Of a stretch of DNA of 64,000 nt, positions 1 through 12,451 are shown piece by piece. Position numbers and translations under genes: made by a program. This DNA comes from Thiomicrospira pelophila DSM 1534 (GTDB lineage Bacteria; Pseudomonadota; Gammaproteobacteria; Thiomicrospirales; Thiomicrospiraceae), in assembly GCF_000711195.1 (NCBI RefSeq), contig NZ_JOMR01000001.1, positions 62,001-126,000 of the forward strand. The letters are read 5' to 3'. Position 1 is the first letter of the stretch. Each line of letters begins with the position of its first letter. The notes beneath the pieces are model-generated. The model was not told the DNA's origin, ran no database searches, and saw nothing but the letters and a program-made list of their open reading frames with translations.

Positions 1-13
1 GGCTTTTAGTTAA

Positions 14-41
14 TTATAAAAAAAGCGCCCGAAGGCGCTTT
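14..41 (-). terminator. Rho-independent terminator of the atp operon
   Basis: On the minus strand an 8-bp stem AAAGCGCC/GGCGCTTT closes a TTCG tetraloop and is followed by a run of T residues. It lies about 20 bases after the atpC stop codon, so it ends the ATP synthase transcript. The A-rich other flank means it could also work in the opposite direction. Confidence 0.9.
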
Positions 42-61
42 CTTTTTTTCGGGGGACTAAA

Positions 62-496
62 TTAAGCCATCCCAGTTTTTTCCAAACGATCACGTAGTTT
101 CGTAATTGTCTGAATTTGGGCTACCGCTTCCGCCAAGTCGATTTGCGCACGCGCTATATCGACATCAGTTTTTGCGTTATCCATTGCTTCTTCAGCACGC
201 TGTTTTGCTTCAAGTGCTTGAGCTTCATCTAAGTCTTTAGAACGCACACATGTGTCGGCCAAAATGGTCACCACATGCGGCTGAACTTCGATTGTGCCAC
301 TGTTGACGAAAAAAGCATCTTCTTCATCACCACTTTTCACACGTACTTCGCCAGGTCTTAACTGACTTAAAAACTGGGTATGGAAAGGCAAAATACCTAC
401 CTCTCCATTGGCAGCCTGTGCGAAAAGCATGTCGGCTTTTCCAGAGAAAATCTCACCTTCCGCACTTACTATATCTACTTGCATAGAGACTGCCAT
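62..496 (-). CDS. atpC: F1 ATP synthase epsilon subunit
   Basis: Central-stalk epsilon subunit of F1Fo ATP synthase, which joins gamma to the c-ring and restrains ATP hydrolysis. The 144 residues have the family layout: an N-terminal beta-sandwich (about 1-90, with the VGILPFHTQFLSQLRPG segment) and a C-terminal two-helix domain rich in Ala, Lys and Glu. It is the last gene of the operon, 6 bases after atpD, and is followed directly by the terminator. Length and position are standard. Another start at Met5 (MQVDIVSAEG) is possible and would match many homologues. Confidence 0.97.
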   Translation of the reverse strand: MAVSMQVDIVSAEGEIFSGKADMLFAQAANGEVGILPFHTQFLSQLRPGEVRVKSGDEEDAFFVNSGTIEVQPHVVTILADTCVRSKDLDEAQALEAKQRAEEAMDNAKTDVDIARAQIDLAEAVAQIQTITKLRDRLEKTGMA

Positions 497-502
497 AACT
501 TA

Positions 503-1912
<1,410 letters not shown>

Positions 1913-2776
1913 CTAAACCGCAGAAGCACCTGCGACAATTTCCGATAGCTCTTGGGTAATCGCTGCTTGACGCGCTTTGTTATATGATAATTTAAGATCT
2001 TTAATCATATTACCTGCGTTATCAGAAGCACTTTTCATTGCAACCATACGCGCAGATTGTTCACAAGCTACGTTTTCCACGACGGCACCAAATACGGTGC
2101 TCTCTACGAAACGTACCATTAAGGTATCTAATGCTTCTTTTGCATCAGGTTCATAGAGATAATCCCAATATTTCGCTTCCTTATCCGCTTCCGATGACTG
2201 CAAAGGAATAAGTTGTTCAATAGTAGGCACTTGAGTCATAGCCGATTCAAATTGGTTCGAGGCAACATAAACAGCATCCACTTTGCCTTGATCAAAATGA
2301 TCCAACATAACCTTAATCGTGCCAACTAAATCAATAATATGCGGTTTATCACCGATATCGGATTTTGACGCGACTACATTTCCGCCATAATGTTTAAAGA
2401 AAGTTTGCGCTTTCTTGCCAATTACAGCCAGCTCAACCTCTACATTTTCACTCTGCCAAGCATTTAGCTTTTTCAAGGTTTTACGGAAAAGGTTGGTATT
2501 TAAACCACCACATAAACCACGATCAGATGAAATCACGATTAAACCAACACGTTTAACTGGACGTTCAATCGTATAAGGATGCTTATACTCATGATGCGCA
2601 CCAGAAACATGATCAATTACACGCTTCACCTTCTCTACATAGGGACGGGTCGCCGTCATGCGTGCTTGCGCTTTACGCATTTTCGACGCCGCCACCATTT
2701 CCATGGCCTTGGTGATCTTTTGGGTATTTTTAACGGACGCTATTTGCGAACGTATTTCTTTACTACCGCCTGCCAT
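1913..2776 (-). CDS. atpG: F1 ATP synthase gamma subunit
   Basis: Rotor-shaft gamma subunit that couples c-ring rotation to the beta-subunit cycle. It has 287 residues. The N-terminal helix ([23 protein letters not shown]) and the C-terminal helix ([18 protein letters not shown]) are the conserved ends of the family. I chose the ATG at 2776, which gives MAGGSKEIR and has AAGGGGA upstream. The reading frame is open a little further to a TTG at 2782, which is less likely. It sits between atpA and atpD. Confidence 0.98.
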   Translation of the reverse strand: MAGGSKEIRSQIASVKNTQKITKAMEMVAASKMRKAQARMTATRPYVEKVKRVIDHVSGAHHEYKHPYTIERPVKRVGLIVISSDRGLCGGLNTNLFRKTLKKLNAWQSENVEVELAVIGKKAQTFFKHYGGNVVASKSDIGDKPHIIDLVGTIKVMLDHFDQGKVDAVYVASNQFESAMTQVPTIEQLIPLQSSEADKEAKYWDYLYEPDAKEALDTLMVRFVESTVFGAVVENVACEQSARMVAMKSASDNAGNMIKDLKLSYNKARQAAITQELSEIVAGASAV

Positions 2777-2788
2777 GGCCAAATCCCC

Positions 2789-4330
2789 TTAGTAAACGCC
2801 GGTTGATTTGAAAGACTCAATCGCTGCTTTTACGCCAGAAATAATCTCATCATTCCAATCACCTTTTTCATTTAGTTTTGCAACTAAATCTGAGTGAGAA
2901 GAATTGATATAGGCGTGTAGAGCGGCTTCAAAATCACCGATTTTATCGACTTCAACGTCGTCTAAGTAGCCTTCGTTAGCCGCGTATAGAGACGTCGCCA
3001 TTTCAGCAATAGTCAAAGGAGAGTATTGCTTTTGCTTCATCAACTCGGTTACACGCTTACCACGCTCTAACTGAGCTTTAGTTGCCGAGTCAAGGTCAGA
3101 TGCAAACTGTGCGAAAGCCGCCAATTCACGATACTGAGCCAAGTCAAGACGGATACCACCACCAAGCTTCTTAATCGCTTTAGTCTGAGCTGAACCACCA
3201 ACACGTGATACAGACAAACCAGCGTTAATTGCAGGACGGATACCTTGAGCAAATAAACCAGTTTCTAAGAAGATCTGACCATCTGTAATCGAAATTACGT
3301 TAGTCGGAACGAATGCAGAAACGTCACCCGCTTGGGTTTCGATAATTGGTAAGGCCGTTAATGAACCGGTTTTACCTTTAACTTCACCGTTCGTGAACTT
3401 CTCTACATAATCTTCGCTTACACGAGCGGCACGCTCAAGAAGACGAGAGTGTAGATAGAATACGTCACCAGGGAAAGCTTCACGTCCAGGTGGACGACGT
3501 AGCAATAATGAGATCTGACGGTAAGCTTGCGCTTGCTTGGTCAAGTCATCATAAATGATCAACGCATCTTCACCACGGTCACGGAAGTACTCACCCATAG
3601 AACAACCTGCGTAAGCCGCTAGGAATTGTAGGGCCGCTGGATCAGAAGCATTAGCTGCAACAACAATCGTGTTGTCCATTGCGCCATACTCTTCTAACTT
3701 GCGTACGATGTTGTTTACCGTAGAAGCCTTCTGGCCCATTGCTACGTATACACATTTAATACCAGTGTCTTTTTGGCTGATTACCGCATCAATAGCGATC
3801 GCTGTTTTACCGACCTGACGGTCACCGATGATCAACTCACGCTGACCACGACCAACTGGGATCATAGAGTCAATAGACTTGATACCAGTCATCATAGGCT
3901 GATCAACTGATTTACGATCGATAACACCAGGAGCAATACGCTCAATTGGTGATGTTGCTTTCGTATTGATTGGGCCTTTACCGTCGATTGGACGGCCTAA
4001 TGCGTCTACAACACGACCTAGCATTTCTGGACCAACCGGTACTTCTAAAATACGACCAGTACAAGTTACTTTGTCACCTTCCGAGATATGCTCATATTCA
4101 CCTAGAACAACCACACCAACAGAATCGCGCTCAAGGTTAAGCGCCATACCAAAGGTTTGTTCATCGAACTGAACCATCTCACCATACATCACATCTGACA
4201 CGCCGTGAATTAGCGCAATACCGTCAGCGATACTAACGACTGTGCCTTCACTGCCAGACTCTGCAGTCACTTTAAAACCGGCGATGCGGTCTTTGATTAA
4301 GTCACTGATTTCAGAGGGATTCAATTGCAT
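2789..4330 (-). CDS. atpA: F1 ATP synthase alpha subunit
   Basis: Non-catalytic nucleotide-binding alpha subunit of F1. The 513-residue protein starts [13 protein letters not shown] at an ATG preceded by GAGGAAG. The open frame continues to a TTG at 4345, which would give an atypical extension. The P-loop at 169-176 reads GDRQVGKT, while the form I expect is GDRQTGKT. The conserved [14 protein letters not shown]-like and [12 protein letters not shown] segments are present. It follows atpH closely and precedes atpG by 12 bases. Confidence 0.99.
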   Translation of the reverse strand: MQLNPSEISDLIKDRIAGFKVTAESGSEGTVVSIADGIALIHGVSDVMYGEMVQFDEQTFGMALNLERDSVGVVVLGEYEHISEGDKVTCTGRILEVPVGPEMLGRVVDALGRPIDGKGPINTKATSPIERIAPGVIDRKSVDQPMMTGIKSIDSMIPVGRGQRELIIGDRQVGKTAIAIDAVISQKDTGIKCVYVAMGQKASTVNNIVRKLEEYGAMDNTIVVAANASDPAALQFLAAYAGCSMGEYFRDRGEDALIIYDDLTKQAQAYRQISLLLRRPPGREAFPGDVFYLHSRLLERAARVSEDYVEKFTNGEVKGKTGSLTALPIIETQAGDVSAFVPTNVISITDGQIFLETGLFAQGIRPAINAGLSVSRVGGSAQTKAIKKLGGGIRLDLAQYRELAAFAQFASDLDSATKAQLERGKRVTELMKQKQYSPLTIAEMATSLYAANEGYLDDVEVDKIGDFEAALHAYINSSHSDLVAKLNEKGDWNDEIISGVKAAIESFKSTGVY

Positions 4331-4345
4331 GTGTCTTCCTCTCAA

Positions 4346-4882
4346 TTAATAGGCTATTGCTGCGCCAAGTTTTTGTAATTGGGTGACCGCTGAGTTGTCT
4401 ACAACCCAGTCGCCCACTTTAATACGAATACCGGAAATTAAAGAATCATCGACGACATAGTCAATATCTACTTCGGCATCAAACTTGGTGTTTAAAGCAG
4501 CACTTAATTTACGTTGTTGCTCAGCCGTAGGCTTTCTTGCTGACGTTATTGTCGCTTTAATACGCTTCTCTGCTGTTGCTTTTAATTGATCAAACAATTT
4601 TGCAACCTCAGGTAACGCATTTAAACGCCCATTATCAGCAAGAGCGACTAATAGGTTTTTAACTGAGTCTGATAGTTTTGAACCCATAACCGATTCAAAA
4701 ACGCTGAGTTTTTCAGCGTCTGAATGGCGCGGGCTACCAATAAACTTTTCCATTTGAGCATCTTGAGCAATAACGGCCAAGTTGTTCAATGCATCAGACC
4801 ATTCAGCTAATTGCTTATTTTCAGTAGCAAAACTAAAAGCTGCTTCTGCATAAGGTCGAGCGGTTGTGATTAATTCTGCCAT
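4346..4882 (-). CDS. atpH: F1 ATP synthase delta subunit
   Basis: Peripheral-stalk delta subunit (OSCP equivalent), which holds the top of F1 to the b subunits. The 178 residues begin MAELITTARPYAEAAFSFA, the conserved helical N-terminal domain that binds alpha. They end with a domain carrying GIRIKVGDWVVDNSAVTQL, the family's C-terminal signature. Placed between atpF and atpA, with 10 and about 15 bases of spacing, as usual for proteobacteria. Confidence 0.97.
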   Translation of the reverse strand: MAELITTARPYAEAAFSFATENKQLAEWSDALNNLAVIAQDAQMEKFIGSPRHSDAEKLSVFESVMGSKLSDSVKNLLVALADNGRLNALPEVAKLFDQLKATAEKRIKATITSARKPTAEQQRKLSAALNTKFDAEVDIDYVVDDSLISGIRIKVGDWVVDNSAVTQLQKLGAAIAY

Positions 4883-4892
4883 AGCATTTTCC

Positions 4893-5363
4893 TTAGATTT
4901 GTTTTACTAAGGTTTCAAGCATCTCATTATGAGCCTTAGCATCGACTTCTTTGCTCAGGATCTTTTCAGCGCCTGAGACAACCAAAGTGGCGACTTCTTT
5001 ACGAAGGTGCTCTCTAGCACGGCTAATTTCTTGCTCAATATCTGCTTGGGCGGCCGCTTTAATGCGTTCAGCCTCTTCCGCTGCTTTTACTTTCGCATCT
5101 TCTACGATTTCAGTGCCACGTTTTTCAGCTTGGCTCAACACATTCTGAGCTTGAAGTTTGGCATCTTTTAAAACGTCTTTCGCACGTTTTTCAGCCATTT
5201 CAAGTTCATGCTTGCCTTTTTCGGCTGCAGAAAGACCATCAGCAATACGCTTTTGACGGTCTTCCATTAGCTTAGACATTGGCCCCCACAGCACCTTATT
5301 CACGAACCAGATTAATAGCACAAATGCGATCATCTGGATGATTAGGGTTGCATTAATACTCAC
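4893..5363 (-). CDS. atpF: Fo ATP synthase b subunit
   Basis: Peripheral-stalk b subunit, which anchors delta/F1 to the membrane. It has 156 residues: one N-terminal membrane helix (about 5-25, [22 protein letters not shown]), then a long charged helix rich in Ala, Glu, Lys and Arg that is the dimeric stalk. The Pro after KVLWG is conserved in the family. Only one b-type gene is present, as expected for a gammaproteobacterial enzyme. It lies 50 bases after atpE. Confidence 0.97.
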   Translation of the reverse strand: MSINATLIIQMIAFVLLIWFVNKVLWGPMSKLMEDRQKRIADGLSAAEKGKHELEMAEKRAKDVLKDAKLQAQNVLSQAEKRGTEIVEDAKVKAAEEAERIKAAAQADIEQEISRAREHLRKEVATLVVSGAEKILSKEVDAKAHNEMLETLVKQI

Positions 5364-5413
5364 AGTGGTTACCTCGTCATTCGTTGGTTAAAATTACAAT
5401 CATGGGCTTTTAA

Positions 5414-5704
5414 TTAAGCGCCCAATGCTGCTTGCAATGCACCTACGAATGGGTTAGCGAACAAGAACCACATTGCGAATGCCAAAATAATGAATGGGAA
5501 TGATTCCATAAGACCAGCGAAGATGAACATGTTTGTCATTAATGCTGGACGCATTTCTGGTTGACGAGCAATCCCTTCTAAAGTTTTAGAACAGATAAGA
5601 CCCCAACCAATTGCAGAACCAAGACCTGCAGCTGCCAAAATTACACCTACACCAATCGCAGTTGCAGCGTAAATATCAGCAATCATAGTAGCAGTTACTT
5701 CCAT
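5414..5704 (-). CDS. atpE: Fo ATP synthase c subunit
   Basis: Proton-carrying ring subunit. The 96 residues form two membrane helices joined by a polar loop with Arg-Gln-Pro (47-49). The essential carboxylate is Glu67, in GLMESFPF. Helix 1 lacks the glutamine that marks sodium-binding rings, so a proton-driven enzyme is likely. A second possible start is Met7. The gene is set off from atpB by 120 bases containing a strong inverted repeat, which may help keep its message abundant relative to atpB. Confidence 0.97.
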   Translation of the reverse strand: MEVTATMIADIYAATAIGVGVILAAAGLGSAIGWGLICSKTLEGIARQPEMRPALMTNMFIFAGLMESFPFIILAFAMWFLFANPFVGALQAALGA

Positions 5705-5780
5705 TGACTTTCTCCTAAGTTTTTAAAGTTAAAGTTAAAAAAGCTTTTTACCCAGTGGTAGGTGCGCTTAAACCCTTTTA

Positions 5781-5804
5781 GCACTTTAGCCTTGGCTAAA
5801 GTGC
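5781..5804 (-). other. Inverted repeat in the atpB-atpE spacer
   Basis: Arms GCACTTTAGCC and GGCTAAAGTGC flank two bases, giving about 9 pairs with a small loop in the minus-strand transcript. No T-run follows, so it is not a typical terminator. It lies 20 bases after the atpB stop codon. A role in mRNA processing or stability ahead of the high-demand c-subunit gene is inference. Confidence 0.55.
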
Positions 5805-5824
5805 CAGTTCTTGCTTGTTACTTA

Positions 5825-7003
<1,179 letters not shown>

Positions 7004-7014
<11 letters not shown>

Positions 7015-7276
7015 CTACGTCCTTGATTTGTTCTTTATTTTGTTTGTTTTGCGTTTTGTCCATATGCTGTAATAAACGGTGCACTTTCTGACTACCACCG
7101 ATCAAACCCAATACACCACACGCAATCATAAAAAAAGGCGTGGTATCTAATAGGTAATCAATGCCATAACCCACAATAAAACCCGCGATCACCATGGAGG
7201 TGAACATTTGCCCCGAGCCTATATGCAAAAAATTCATGCCGACTTTGGGTTTACTTTTATTGTCGTCTTGTTGCAT
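7004..7276 (-). CDS. AtpZ/AtpI-like F1Fo accessory membrane protein
   Basis: A 90-residue membrane protein with two hydrophobic helices (MFTSMVIAGFIVGYGIDYLL and FFMIACGVLGLIGGSQKVHRL). It matches the small family often annotated as ATPase gene 1 or AtpZ at the head of atp operons. In other bacteria such proteins work with AtpI in assembly or divalent-cation transport. I chose the ATG at 7276 (MQQDDNKSKPKVG). The open frame extends to 7330 but adds a poorly hydrophobic, Cys-rich stretch with no ribosome site. It is the first gene of the operon. Confidence 0.75.
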
Positions 7277-7512
7277 TATTAAACCTAACTTTATGGGTTG
7301 CCAGCTTGCCATGCGACAAAGCCTGCACATATTATCCTGTTACAAGCTGAATTGCTAGCGTCGTTTGTGCTTAGATTTATTAGTTTTAAACTGCCAACTT
7401 CAACATATAGTTATGATTTTCATATAACCACTATATTTTGTGATCGCGCTATTCAAAAATTTTATACAAAGTGTTTAAAAATTTTTGTTTGCTGATTTAC
7501 GCTCAATTCAAC
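7277..7512. promoter_or_regulatory. AT-rich leader of the atp operon
   Basis: A 236-base non-coding stretch between parB and atpZ, both on the minus strand. It is very AT-rich and contains an imperfect hairpin at 7405-7436 whose outer arms are ATATAGT/ACTATAT. On the minus strand there are TATAAA and TATAGT candidate -10 elements but no clear -35 partner. It most likely carries the atp promoter, but I cannot place the start site. Confidence 0.45.
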
Positions 7513-8382
7513 TTAATGTTCAATTCGCTGCAAAATCTGATCTAGTTCATCTAAGTTTGAATAACGTATTTCGAGTTTACCGCGGCCTTTCGTACCATGA
7601 TTAATCATCACCTTAGCTCCCAACTTCTCCGCCAATCGGTTTTGTAAAGCCTCAATATTGGGGTCAACTGGCATAGATTTTTTAGCTTGGGAAGTTGCAG
7701 ATGACAGCTTCACCTGAACGGCTTGTTCCATTTGACGTACCGACCAGGCCTGGTCGATTGCTTTTTGAGCCAGTTTCACTTGTTCGCTTTCATTTAAGCT
7801 TAATAAAGCACGCACATGCCCCATGCTTAAACTATCTTCATTCAACCATTCTTGAATTAACTCAGGTAACTTTAATAATCGCAATAAATTAGTCACCGCT
7901 GTTCTAGATCGCCCAACGGCTTCAGCGACTTCTTGCTGGGTTAAATCAAACTCTTGCATTAAGCGTTGTAACGAACGTGCTTCTTCAAGCGGGTTAAGAT
8001 CTTCTCGCTGAATATTTTCGATTAACGCCATGGCCAAGGTTTGTTTGTCATCGACTTCGCGCACAATCGCTGGCAACGTTTCTAAACCGGCCATTTTGGC
8101 CGCACGCCAGCGGCGCTCACCGGCAATCAGTTCGTAGCTTTGATTATCCAACCATTTCACAATAATTGGCTGCACTAATCCTTGCGCTTTAATCGAATCC
8201 GCTAATTCCTGCAACGCTTGCTCATCAAAGTGTTGGCGCGGTTGATATTGACCTGATACAACTTGGTCAATCGGTAACTTTTCAACCCGCCATTCATTTA
8301 CATGCGCGTCAGATTTTTGCTTACTGCTAATCAGAACATTAACACCGCGTTTACCTAGTCCAGAATGTCGTTTTTTTGCCAC
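7513..8382 (-). CDS. parB: Chromosome partitioning protein ParB
   Basis: CTP-dependent clamp that loads at parS sites and, with ParA, segregates the chromosome origin. The 289 residues have a basic N-terminus (MAKKRHSGLGKR), the ParB/Srx nuclease-fold domain (about 30-125) with LIAGERRWRAAKMAG, a helix-turn-helix (TQQEVAEAVGRSRTAVTNLLRLLKL), and a short C-terminal dimer domain. One ACCAGGCCTGGT repeat inside it encodes DQAW. It is 12 bases after parA. No perfect parS site (TGTTTCACGTGAAACA) was seen in the window. Confidence 0.96.
   Translation of the reverse strand: MAKKRHSGLGKRGVNVLISSKQKSDAHVNEWRVEKLPIDQVVSGQYQPRQHFDEQALQELADSIKAQGLVQPIIVKWLDNQSYELIAGERRWRAAKMAGLETLPAIVREVDDKQTLAMALIENIQREDLNPLEEARSLQRLMQEFDLTQQEVAEAVGRSRTAVTNLLRLLKLPELIQEWLNEDSLSMGHVRALLSLNESEQVKLAQKAIDQAWSVRQMEQAVQVKLSSATSQAKKSMPVDPNIEALQNRLAEKLGAKVMINHGTKGRGKLEIRYSNLDELDQILQRIEH
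7743..7754. repeat. ACCAGGCCTGGT palindrome, in parB
   Basis: Perfect 12-mer, extended to a 16-bp palindrome by flanking CG/CG. It encodes Gln-Ala-Trp in ParB. It is the first copy in the window; none lies to its left. Confidence 0.9.
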
Positions 8383-8394
8383 TGAGCTTTCCTC

Positions 8395-9162
8395 TTAAAT
8401 GCGCGTCTTGCGGATCAATTCGTTTGCCAAGGCCAAATAGGCCACGGCTCCAGCCGACGCAGGATCATAGTCCAAAATCGATTCACCATGACTAGGCGCT
8501 TCGGCCAAACGAATATTTCGCGGAATGATGGTTTGTAGTACTTTCATACCAAAATGCGCGACCAATTCGTTAGACACATCGTTTGCCAAATTATTTCGAC
8601 GGTCATGCATGGTGCGTAATAAACCATCAATGTGTAAATCGGGATTAAGTTCTTTTTGCACGGTTTGTAAGGTGTCCATCAAAGCCGACAAGCCTTCTAG
8701 AGCAAAATATTCACATTGCACAGGCACCAAAACACCATCGGATGCAACTAGGGCATTTAATGTCAGCATGTTCAAAGTTGGCGGGCAATCAATAATCACA
8801 AAATCATAATCTTGGCGAATGCTTTGCAAGGCATGACGGAGGCTTTTTGATCCCTCATCATCCTCTAGCAACTGAACTTCAGCGGCGGTTAAGTCACCGT
8901 TAGCGGCAATTAAATCAACCCCTGCTTGCTCGGCTCTGATCACCACGTCCTGCGCCGGAGCTTCATCCATTAATAGGTCATAAGCTGATTGGGCAACCTG
9001 ATCTTTATCGATGCCCAAGCCCACCGTGGTATTACCCTGCGGATCTAAATCAATCAACAATACGTTTTTACCTAAACGGGCTAAACAGGCGGCTAGATTG
9101 ACACTGCTGGTGGTTTTACCCACGCCCCCTTTTTGATTAGCGATCGCCATCACTCTACCCAT
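8395..9162 (-). CDS. parA: Chromosome partitioning ATPase ParA
   Basis: Walker-type ATPase that moves ParB-parS complexes. The 255 residues carry the deviant Walker A motif KGGVGKTT at 11-18 (NQKGGVGKTTSSVNLAA), the Asp of LIDLDPQGN, and VIIDCPPTLN as Walker B. It is of the chromosomal type, without an N-terminal DNA-binding extension. The start overlaps the end of rsmG by 8 bases, and parB follows 12 bases later, so rsmG-parA-parB is one transcription unit, as is usual near the replication origin. Confidence 0.97.
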   Translation of the reverse strand: MGRVMAIANQKGGVGKTTSSVNLAACLARLGKNVLLIDLDPQGNTTVGLGIDKDQVAQSAYDLLMDEAPAQDVVIRAEQAGVDLIAANGDLTAAEVQLLEDDEGSKSLRHALQSIRQDYDFVIIDCPPTLNMLTLNALVASDGVLVPVQCEYFALEGLSALMDTLQTVQKELNPDLHIDGLLRTMHDRRNNLANDVSNELVAHFGMKVLQTIIPRNIRLAEAPSHGESILDYDPASAGAVAYLALANELIRKTRI

Positions 9163-9799
9163 TCAGTTCATCTCCTCGTTGTTGCATTTCGACTAACCGA
9201 CGCTCAGCCACTAGGCCTGGTACGCTCAGCTCATAGACACTCTTTACCTCGACCCACTCAGGCAGGGATTTCATTTCTTCCGGCAAACTTTGCGACTTCA
9301 TTGCCCACCAGCGGCCATTAACGGCCAATAACGTGCGTGTTAAATTCACGAAATTATCTAACGCTGTGAACGCACGCGATATCACCGCTTGATATTGGTC
9401 TTGATGGTCTTCGACGCGAGTATGTAAAACCTGCACATTATCGAGCCCTAACTGAGCTTTAACCTGCACCAAAAAGCGTGTTTTTTTCTGGTTGCTATCC
9501 AACAAACTCACCGACATCTGTGGGAACAAAATTGCCAATGGAATACCTGGCAATCCTCCACCCGTACCGACATCTATTAAGGTTTGTGGCGCGGCGGATT
9601 CTATATAAGGTACCACCGCTAAGCTATCCAAAATATGCTTGACCAGCATTTCTTGCGGATCACGAATCGCACTTAGGTTATAGACCTTATTCCACTTTTG
9701 CAATAGGGTTAAGTAGGCCAATAACTGCGTGCAGGCCTGGTGGTCTAAGCTCACGCCCATTTGACTAGCACCTGCTGTTAACTCGGCCTCTAAGCTCAT
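9155..9799 (-). CDS. rsmG: 16S rRNA (guanine527-N7) methyltransferase
   Basis: Transfers methyl from S-adenosylmethionine to N7 of G527 in 16S rRNA. The 214 residues include the SAM-binding loop [14 protein letters not shown] at 76-89 and the conserved [20 protein letters not shown] segment that marks the GidB family. It overlaps mnmG by 4 bases and parA by 8. Two imperfect relatives of the window's palindromic repeat lie in the gene, encoding HQAC near the start and PGLVAERR near the end. Confidence 0.96.
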   Translation of the reverse strand: MSLEAELTAGASQMGVSLDHQACTQLLAYLTLLQKWNKVYNLSAIRDPQEMLVKHILDSLAVVPYIESAAPQTLIDVGTGGGLPGIPLAILFPQMSVSLLDSNQKKTRFLVQVKAQLGLDNVQVLHTRVEDHQDQYQAVISRAFTALDNFVNLTRTLLAVNGRWWAMKSQSLPEEMKSLPEWVEVKSVYELSVPGLVAERRLVEMQQRGDELNG

Positions 9800-11703
9800 G
9801 CTTGCTCAGCGTTTAGCTTGGCTTTGGCCGCGCGATGTTTTTTCATAAAAATCGCTAACAGCGACACGGCGGCCGGCGTAATACCCGAAATACGCGCCGC
9901 CATACCTAAGGTCGCGGGTTTATGGGTACGCAGTTTTTGTTTCACTTCGTTAGATAAACCGGAGATGATATCCAAATCCAAGTCATCCGGGATTGGTGTG
10001 GTTTCTTCACGTTTGGACTTTTCAATTTCGATCAACTGGCGATCAATGTAACCCGCGTATTTAGCATCGATTTCGATTTGTTCGATGACGGCCGGATCTT
10101 GCACCGACTCGCCAAACACCTCCAACGCCGCCAAGGCACGATAATTGACGTTCGGGCGGCGCAATAAATCAAATAAGGTTTGCTCTTTACTTAATGGCAA
10201 CTGCATTAGCTCTTCGGCTTTCTTAGCCTCTTTATGCGCTGGATAAATCCACACATCTTTTAAGCGTTGCACTTCTTGCTCTAAGCTTTCAAGCTTGGTT
10301 TCATAAGCCGCCCAACGCGTATCATCAATTAAGCCCATCGAACGGCCAATTTCAGTCAAACGCTGATCGGCGTTATCTTCGCGCAACAACAAACGGTATT
10401 CGGCACGCGAGGTAAACATACGATAAGGTTCTTGCGTACCCAAAGTAATTAAATCGTCGACCAACACGCCGATATAAGCTTCATCGCGGCGCGGATACCA
10501 AAGATCCAACTCTTGCGCACGGCGCGCGGCATTTAAACCAGCCAATAAGCCCTGTGCTGCGGCTTCTTCGTAACCGGTTGTGCCGTTGATTTGACCGGCA
10601 AAAAATAAGCCTTTGATGGCTTGGGTTTGCAAACTAGGTTGTAAACCGCGTGGATCAAAATAATCATACTCAATCGCATAACCTGGCCGCATAATGCGTG
10701 CATTTTCTAATCCCGCCATCGACTGCACAATTTTGACCTGGGTTTCAAACGGCAAACTGGTCGAAATGCCATTCGGATAAAGTTCGTTGGTGGTCAAACC
10801 TTCCGGCTCAATAAACACCTGATGCGAAGTTTTATCCGCAAAACGCATTACCTTGTCTTCAATCGACGGACAATAACGTGGCCCTACGCCTTCAATCACC
10901 CCGGTAAACATAGGCGATTGATCGAGCGATCCGCGAATCGCCTCGTGCGTTTGCTCGTTAGTGTGGGTGATATAACAAGGCAATTGTTTAGGATGCATGC
11001 TGCGCGATCCCATGTAGGAAAATACTGGCGCAGGGTCATCGCCCGGCTGCATCTGCATTTTAGAAAAATCGACCGTGCGCGCATCAATACGCGGTGGCGT
11101 GCCGGTTTTTAAACGCCCGACGGGTAACGCCAACTCACGCAATTTAGCCGCTAAACGATTGGCGGGCTCATCCCCAGCTCGCCCACCTTCGTAATTTTCC
11201 AGACCAATATGAATACGCCCAGCTAAAAAGGTGCCGGCGGTTAAGACGACTTGGCGCGCATAAAAATTAAGATGCATCTTAGTCGCGACCCCAACCACCT
11301 GATCGCCTTCAATCAACAAATCCTCAACCGGCTGCTGGAAAATAGTTAAGTTTTCCTGACTCTCCAAACGCATACGAATGGCTTGGCGATACAAAACACG
11401 GTCAGCTTGAGCGCGGGTCGCACGAACCGCTGGGCCTTTAGAGGCATTGAGGATACGGAATTGAATACCAGCTTCATCGGTGGCCAATGCCATCGCGCCA
11501 CCCAAGGCATCCACCTCTTTAACCAAATGACCTTTACCGATGCCACCTATCGCTGGGTTACAGGACATGGCGCCCAAGGTATCGATATTATGCGTCAGCA
11601 ACAGTGTGTTAACGCCCATGCGCGCCGAAGCCAGAGCGGCTTCCGTGCCCGCATGACCGCCACCAACAACAATCACATCAAAATGGGTTAAGGTTGTATC
11701 CAT
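9796..11703 (-). CDS. mnmG: tRNA uridine-5-carboxymethylaminomethyl modification enzyme MnmG (GidA)
   Basis: FAD enzyme which, with MnmE, places the cmnm5 group on U34 of several tRNAs. The protein has 635 residues. The FAD-binding GGGHAG lies at 14-19, followed by the MnmG signatures [17 protein letters not shown] and [11 protein letters not shown], and [18 protein letters not shown] for FAD. The C-terminal helical domain ends near residue 620. I prefer the ATG at 11703 ([15 protein letters not shown]). A TTG three codons upstream is open but unlikely. It is the first gene of the rsmG-parAB unit. Confidence 0.98.
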   Translation of the reverse strand: MDTTLTHFDVIVVGGGHAGTEAALASARMGVNTLLLTHNIDTLGAMSCNPAIGGIGKGHLVKEVDALGGAMALATDEAGIQFRILNASKGPAVRATRAQADRVLYRQAIRMRLESQENLTIFQQPVEDLLIEGDQVVGVATKMHLNFYARQVVLTAGTFLAGRIHIGLENYEGGRAGDEPANRLAAKLRELALPVGRLKTGTPPRIDARTVDFSKMQMQPGDDPAPVFSYMGSRSMHPKQLPCYITHTNEQTHEAIRGSLDQSPMFTGVIEGVGPRYCPSIEDKVMRFADKTSHQVFIEPEGLTTNELYPNGISTSLPFETQVKIVQSMAGLENARIMRPGYAIEYDYFDPRGLQPSLQTQAIKGLFFAGQINGTTGYEEAAAQGLLAGLNAARRAQELDLWYPRRDEAYIGVLVDDLITLGTQEPYRMFTSRAEYRLLLREDNADQRLTEIGRSMGLIDDTRWAAYETKLESLEQEVQRLKDVWIYPAHKEAKKAEELMQLPLSKEQTLFDLLRRPNVNYRALAALEVFGESVQDPAVIEQIEIDAKYAGYIDRQLIEIEKSKREETTPIPDDLDLDIISGLSNEVKQKLRTHKPATLGMAARISGITPAAVSLLAIFMKKHRAAKAKLNAEQA

Positions 11704-11817
11704 ATCACTCAAAATTCAATATTTACAAGAAAACGGAATTTTACCACAAAGCGAAACGCGCCCAAGTGTAAGATAATAGAACGATAGGTTAGTGAAGTTA
11801 GCAAGGAGGGTTCAATC

Positions 11818-12390
11818 ATGTTTAAAATACTCAGTTTGCTTTTGGCTAGCGCAATCTTAAGCGGTTGTAGCCAATTTGAAACCGCGAAAGATGCTGACAT
11901 TCAGCCTGGCCAATTTTTTGTGCTGAAACAGCCAATTGACATTTTACCCGATCATACACGTCGCTTTATTCAGAATGGCGAGCTGACAACACGCGCAAAA
12001 TTCGAACGCCGATCGCAACACTGTCGAATTGAAGTGCGCACCTTAAAAGAAAGCGTGCAAACCATCCAACCGGACCGATTCGAAGTGACCCGCGTTCGAT
12101 TTGATTCCGAACCTATCGCGCGCAACGAGTCGTCGGTTATGTTGGCATCAAATGTCCGGTTTGGGATTGGCATCAATATCGGCATCCCCGTGTCGTTTAA
12201 TGATGATGGCCCACCCGAGATGATGGAGTTGATTGAATTTCAATTAACATCAGATCGCCAGCCTGATGTCATGCGCTTGGTTTGCGCCAGCGCATTAAGT
12301 GACGGGCACCCCGCTGACTTTCCAGACAGTCAACGACCTGGTGCTGAACAAATTAAACGAATTTTGGGCGAGATCGGTTATTTTGAATAA
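11818..12390 (+). CDS. Predicted lipoprotein of unknown function
   Basis: A 190-residue exported protein. A signal peptide with lipobox ILSGC places the lipid-modified cysteine at residue 17. The mature part is mixed alpha/beta with two further cysteines (in QHCRIEV and RLVCASAL) that could form a disulfide. I do not recognise the family. The start is well supported by AAGGAGGG seven bases upstream. It is divergent from mnmG. A copy of the window's palindromic repeat begins two bases after its stop codon. Confidence 0.8.
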   Translation: MFKILSLLLASAILSGCSQFETAKDADIQPGQFFVLKQPIDILPDHTRRFIQNGELTTRAKFERRSQHCRIEVRTLKESVQTIQPDRFEVTRVRFDSEPIARNESSVMLASNVRFGIGINIGIPVSFNDDGPPEMMELIEFQLTSDRQPDVMRLVCASALSDGHPADFPDSQRPGAEQIKRILGEIGYFE

Positions 12391-12392
12391 CC

Positions 12393-12404
12393 ACCAGGCC
12401 TGGT
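12393..12404. repeat. ACCAGGCCTGGT palindrome, intergenic
   Basis: Perfect 12-mer (14-bp palindrome with flanking C/G), two bases after the lipoprotein stop codon and about 50 bases before the DUF3010 gene. No T-run follows on either strand. Confidence 0.9.
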
Positions 12405-12451
12405 GCTGGCGAGTACCAACGAATTTTATCCGTAAAACCTAAGGAACTAAC

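Noticed and set aside
7277-11817. A replication origin or parS site near parAB and mnmG
   Set aside because: The gene order suggests the origin is near, but I found no cluster of TTATCCACA boxes and no TGTTTCACGTGAAACA site in the window.
11704-11817. A further small gene between mnmG and the lipoprotein (minus-strand frame 11709-11900)
   Set aside because: It overlaps the lipoprotein start, has no ribosome site and no conserved features.
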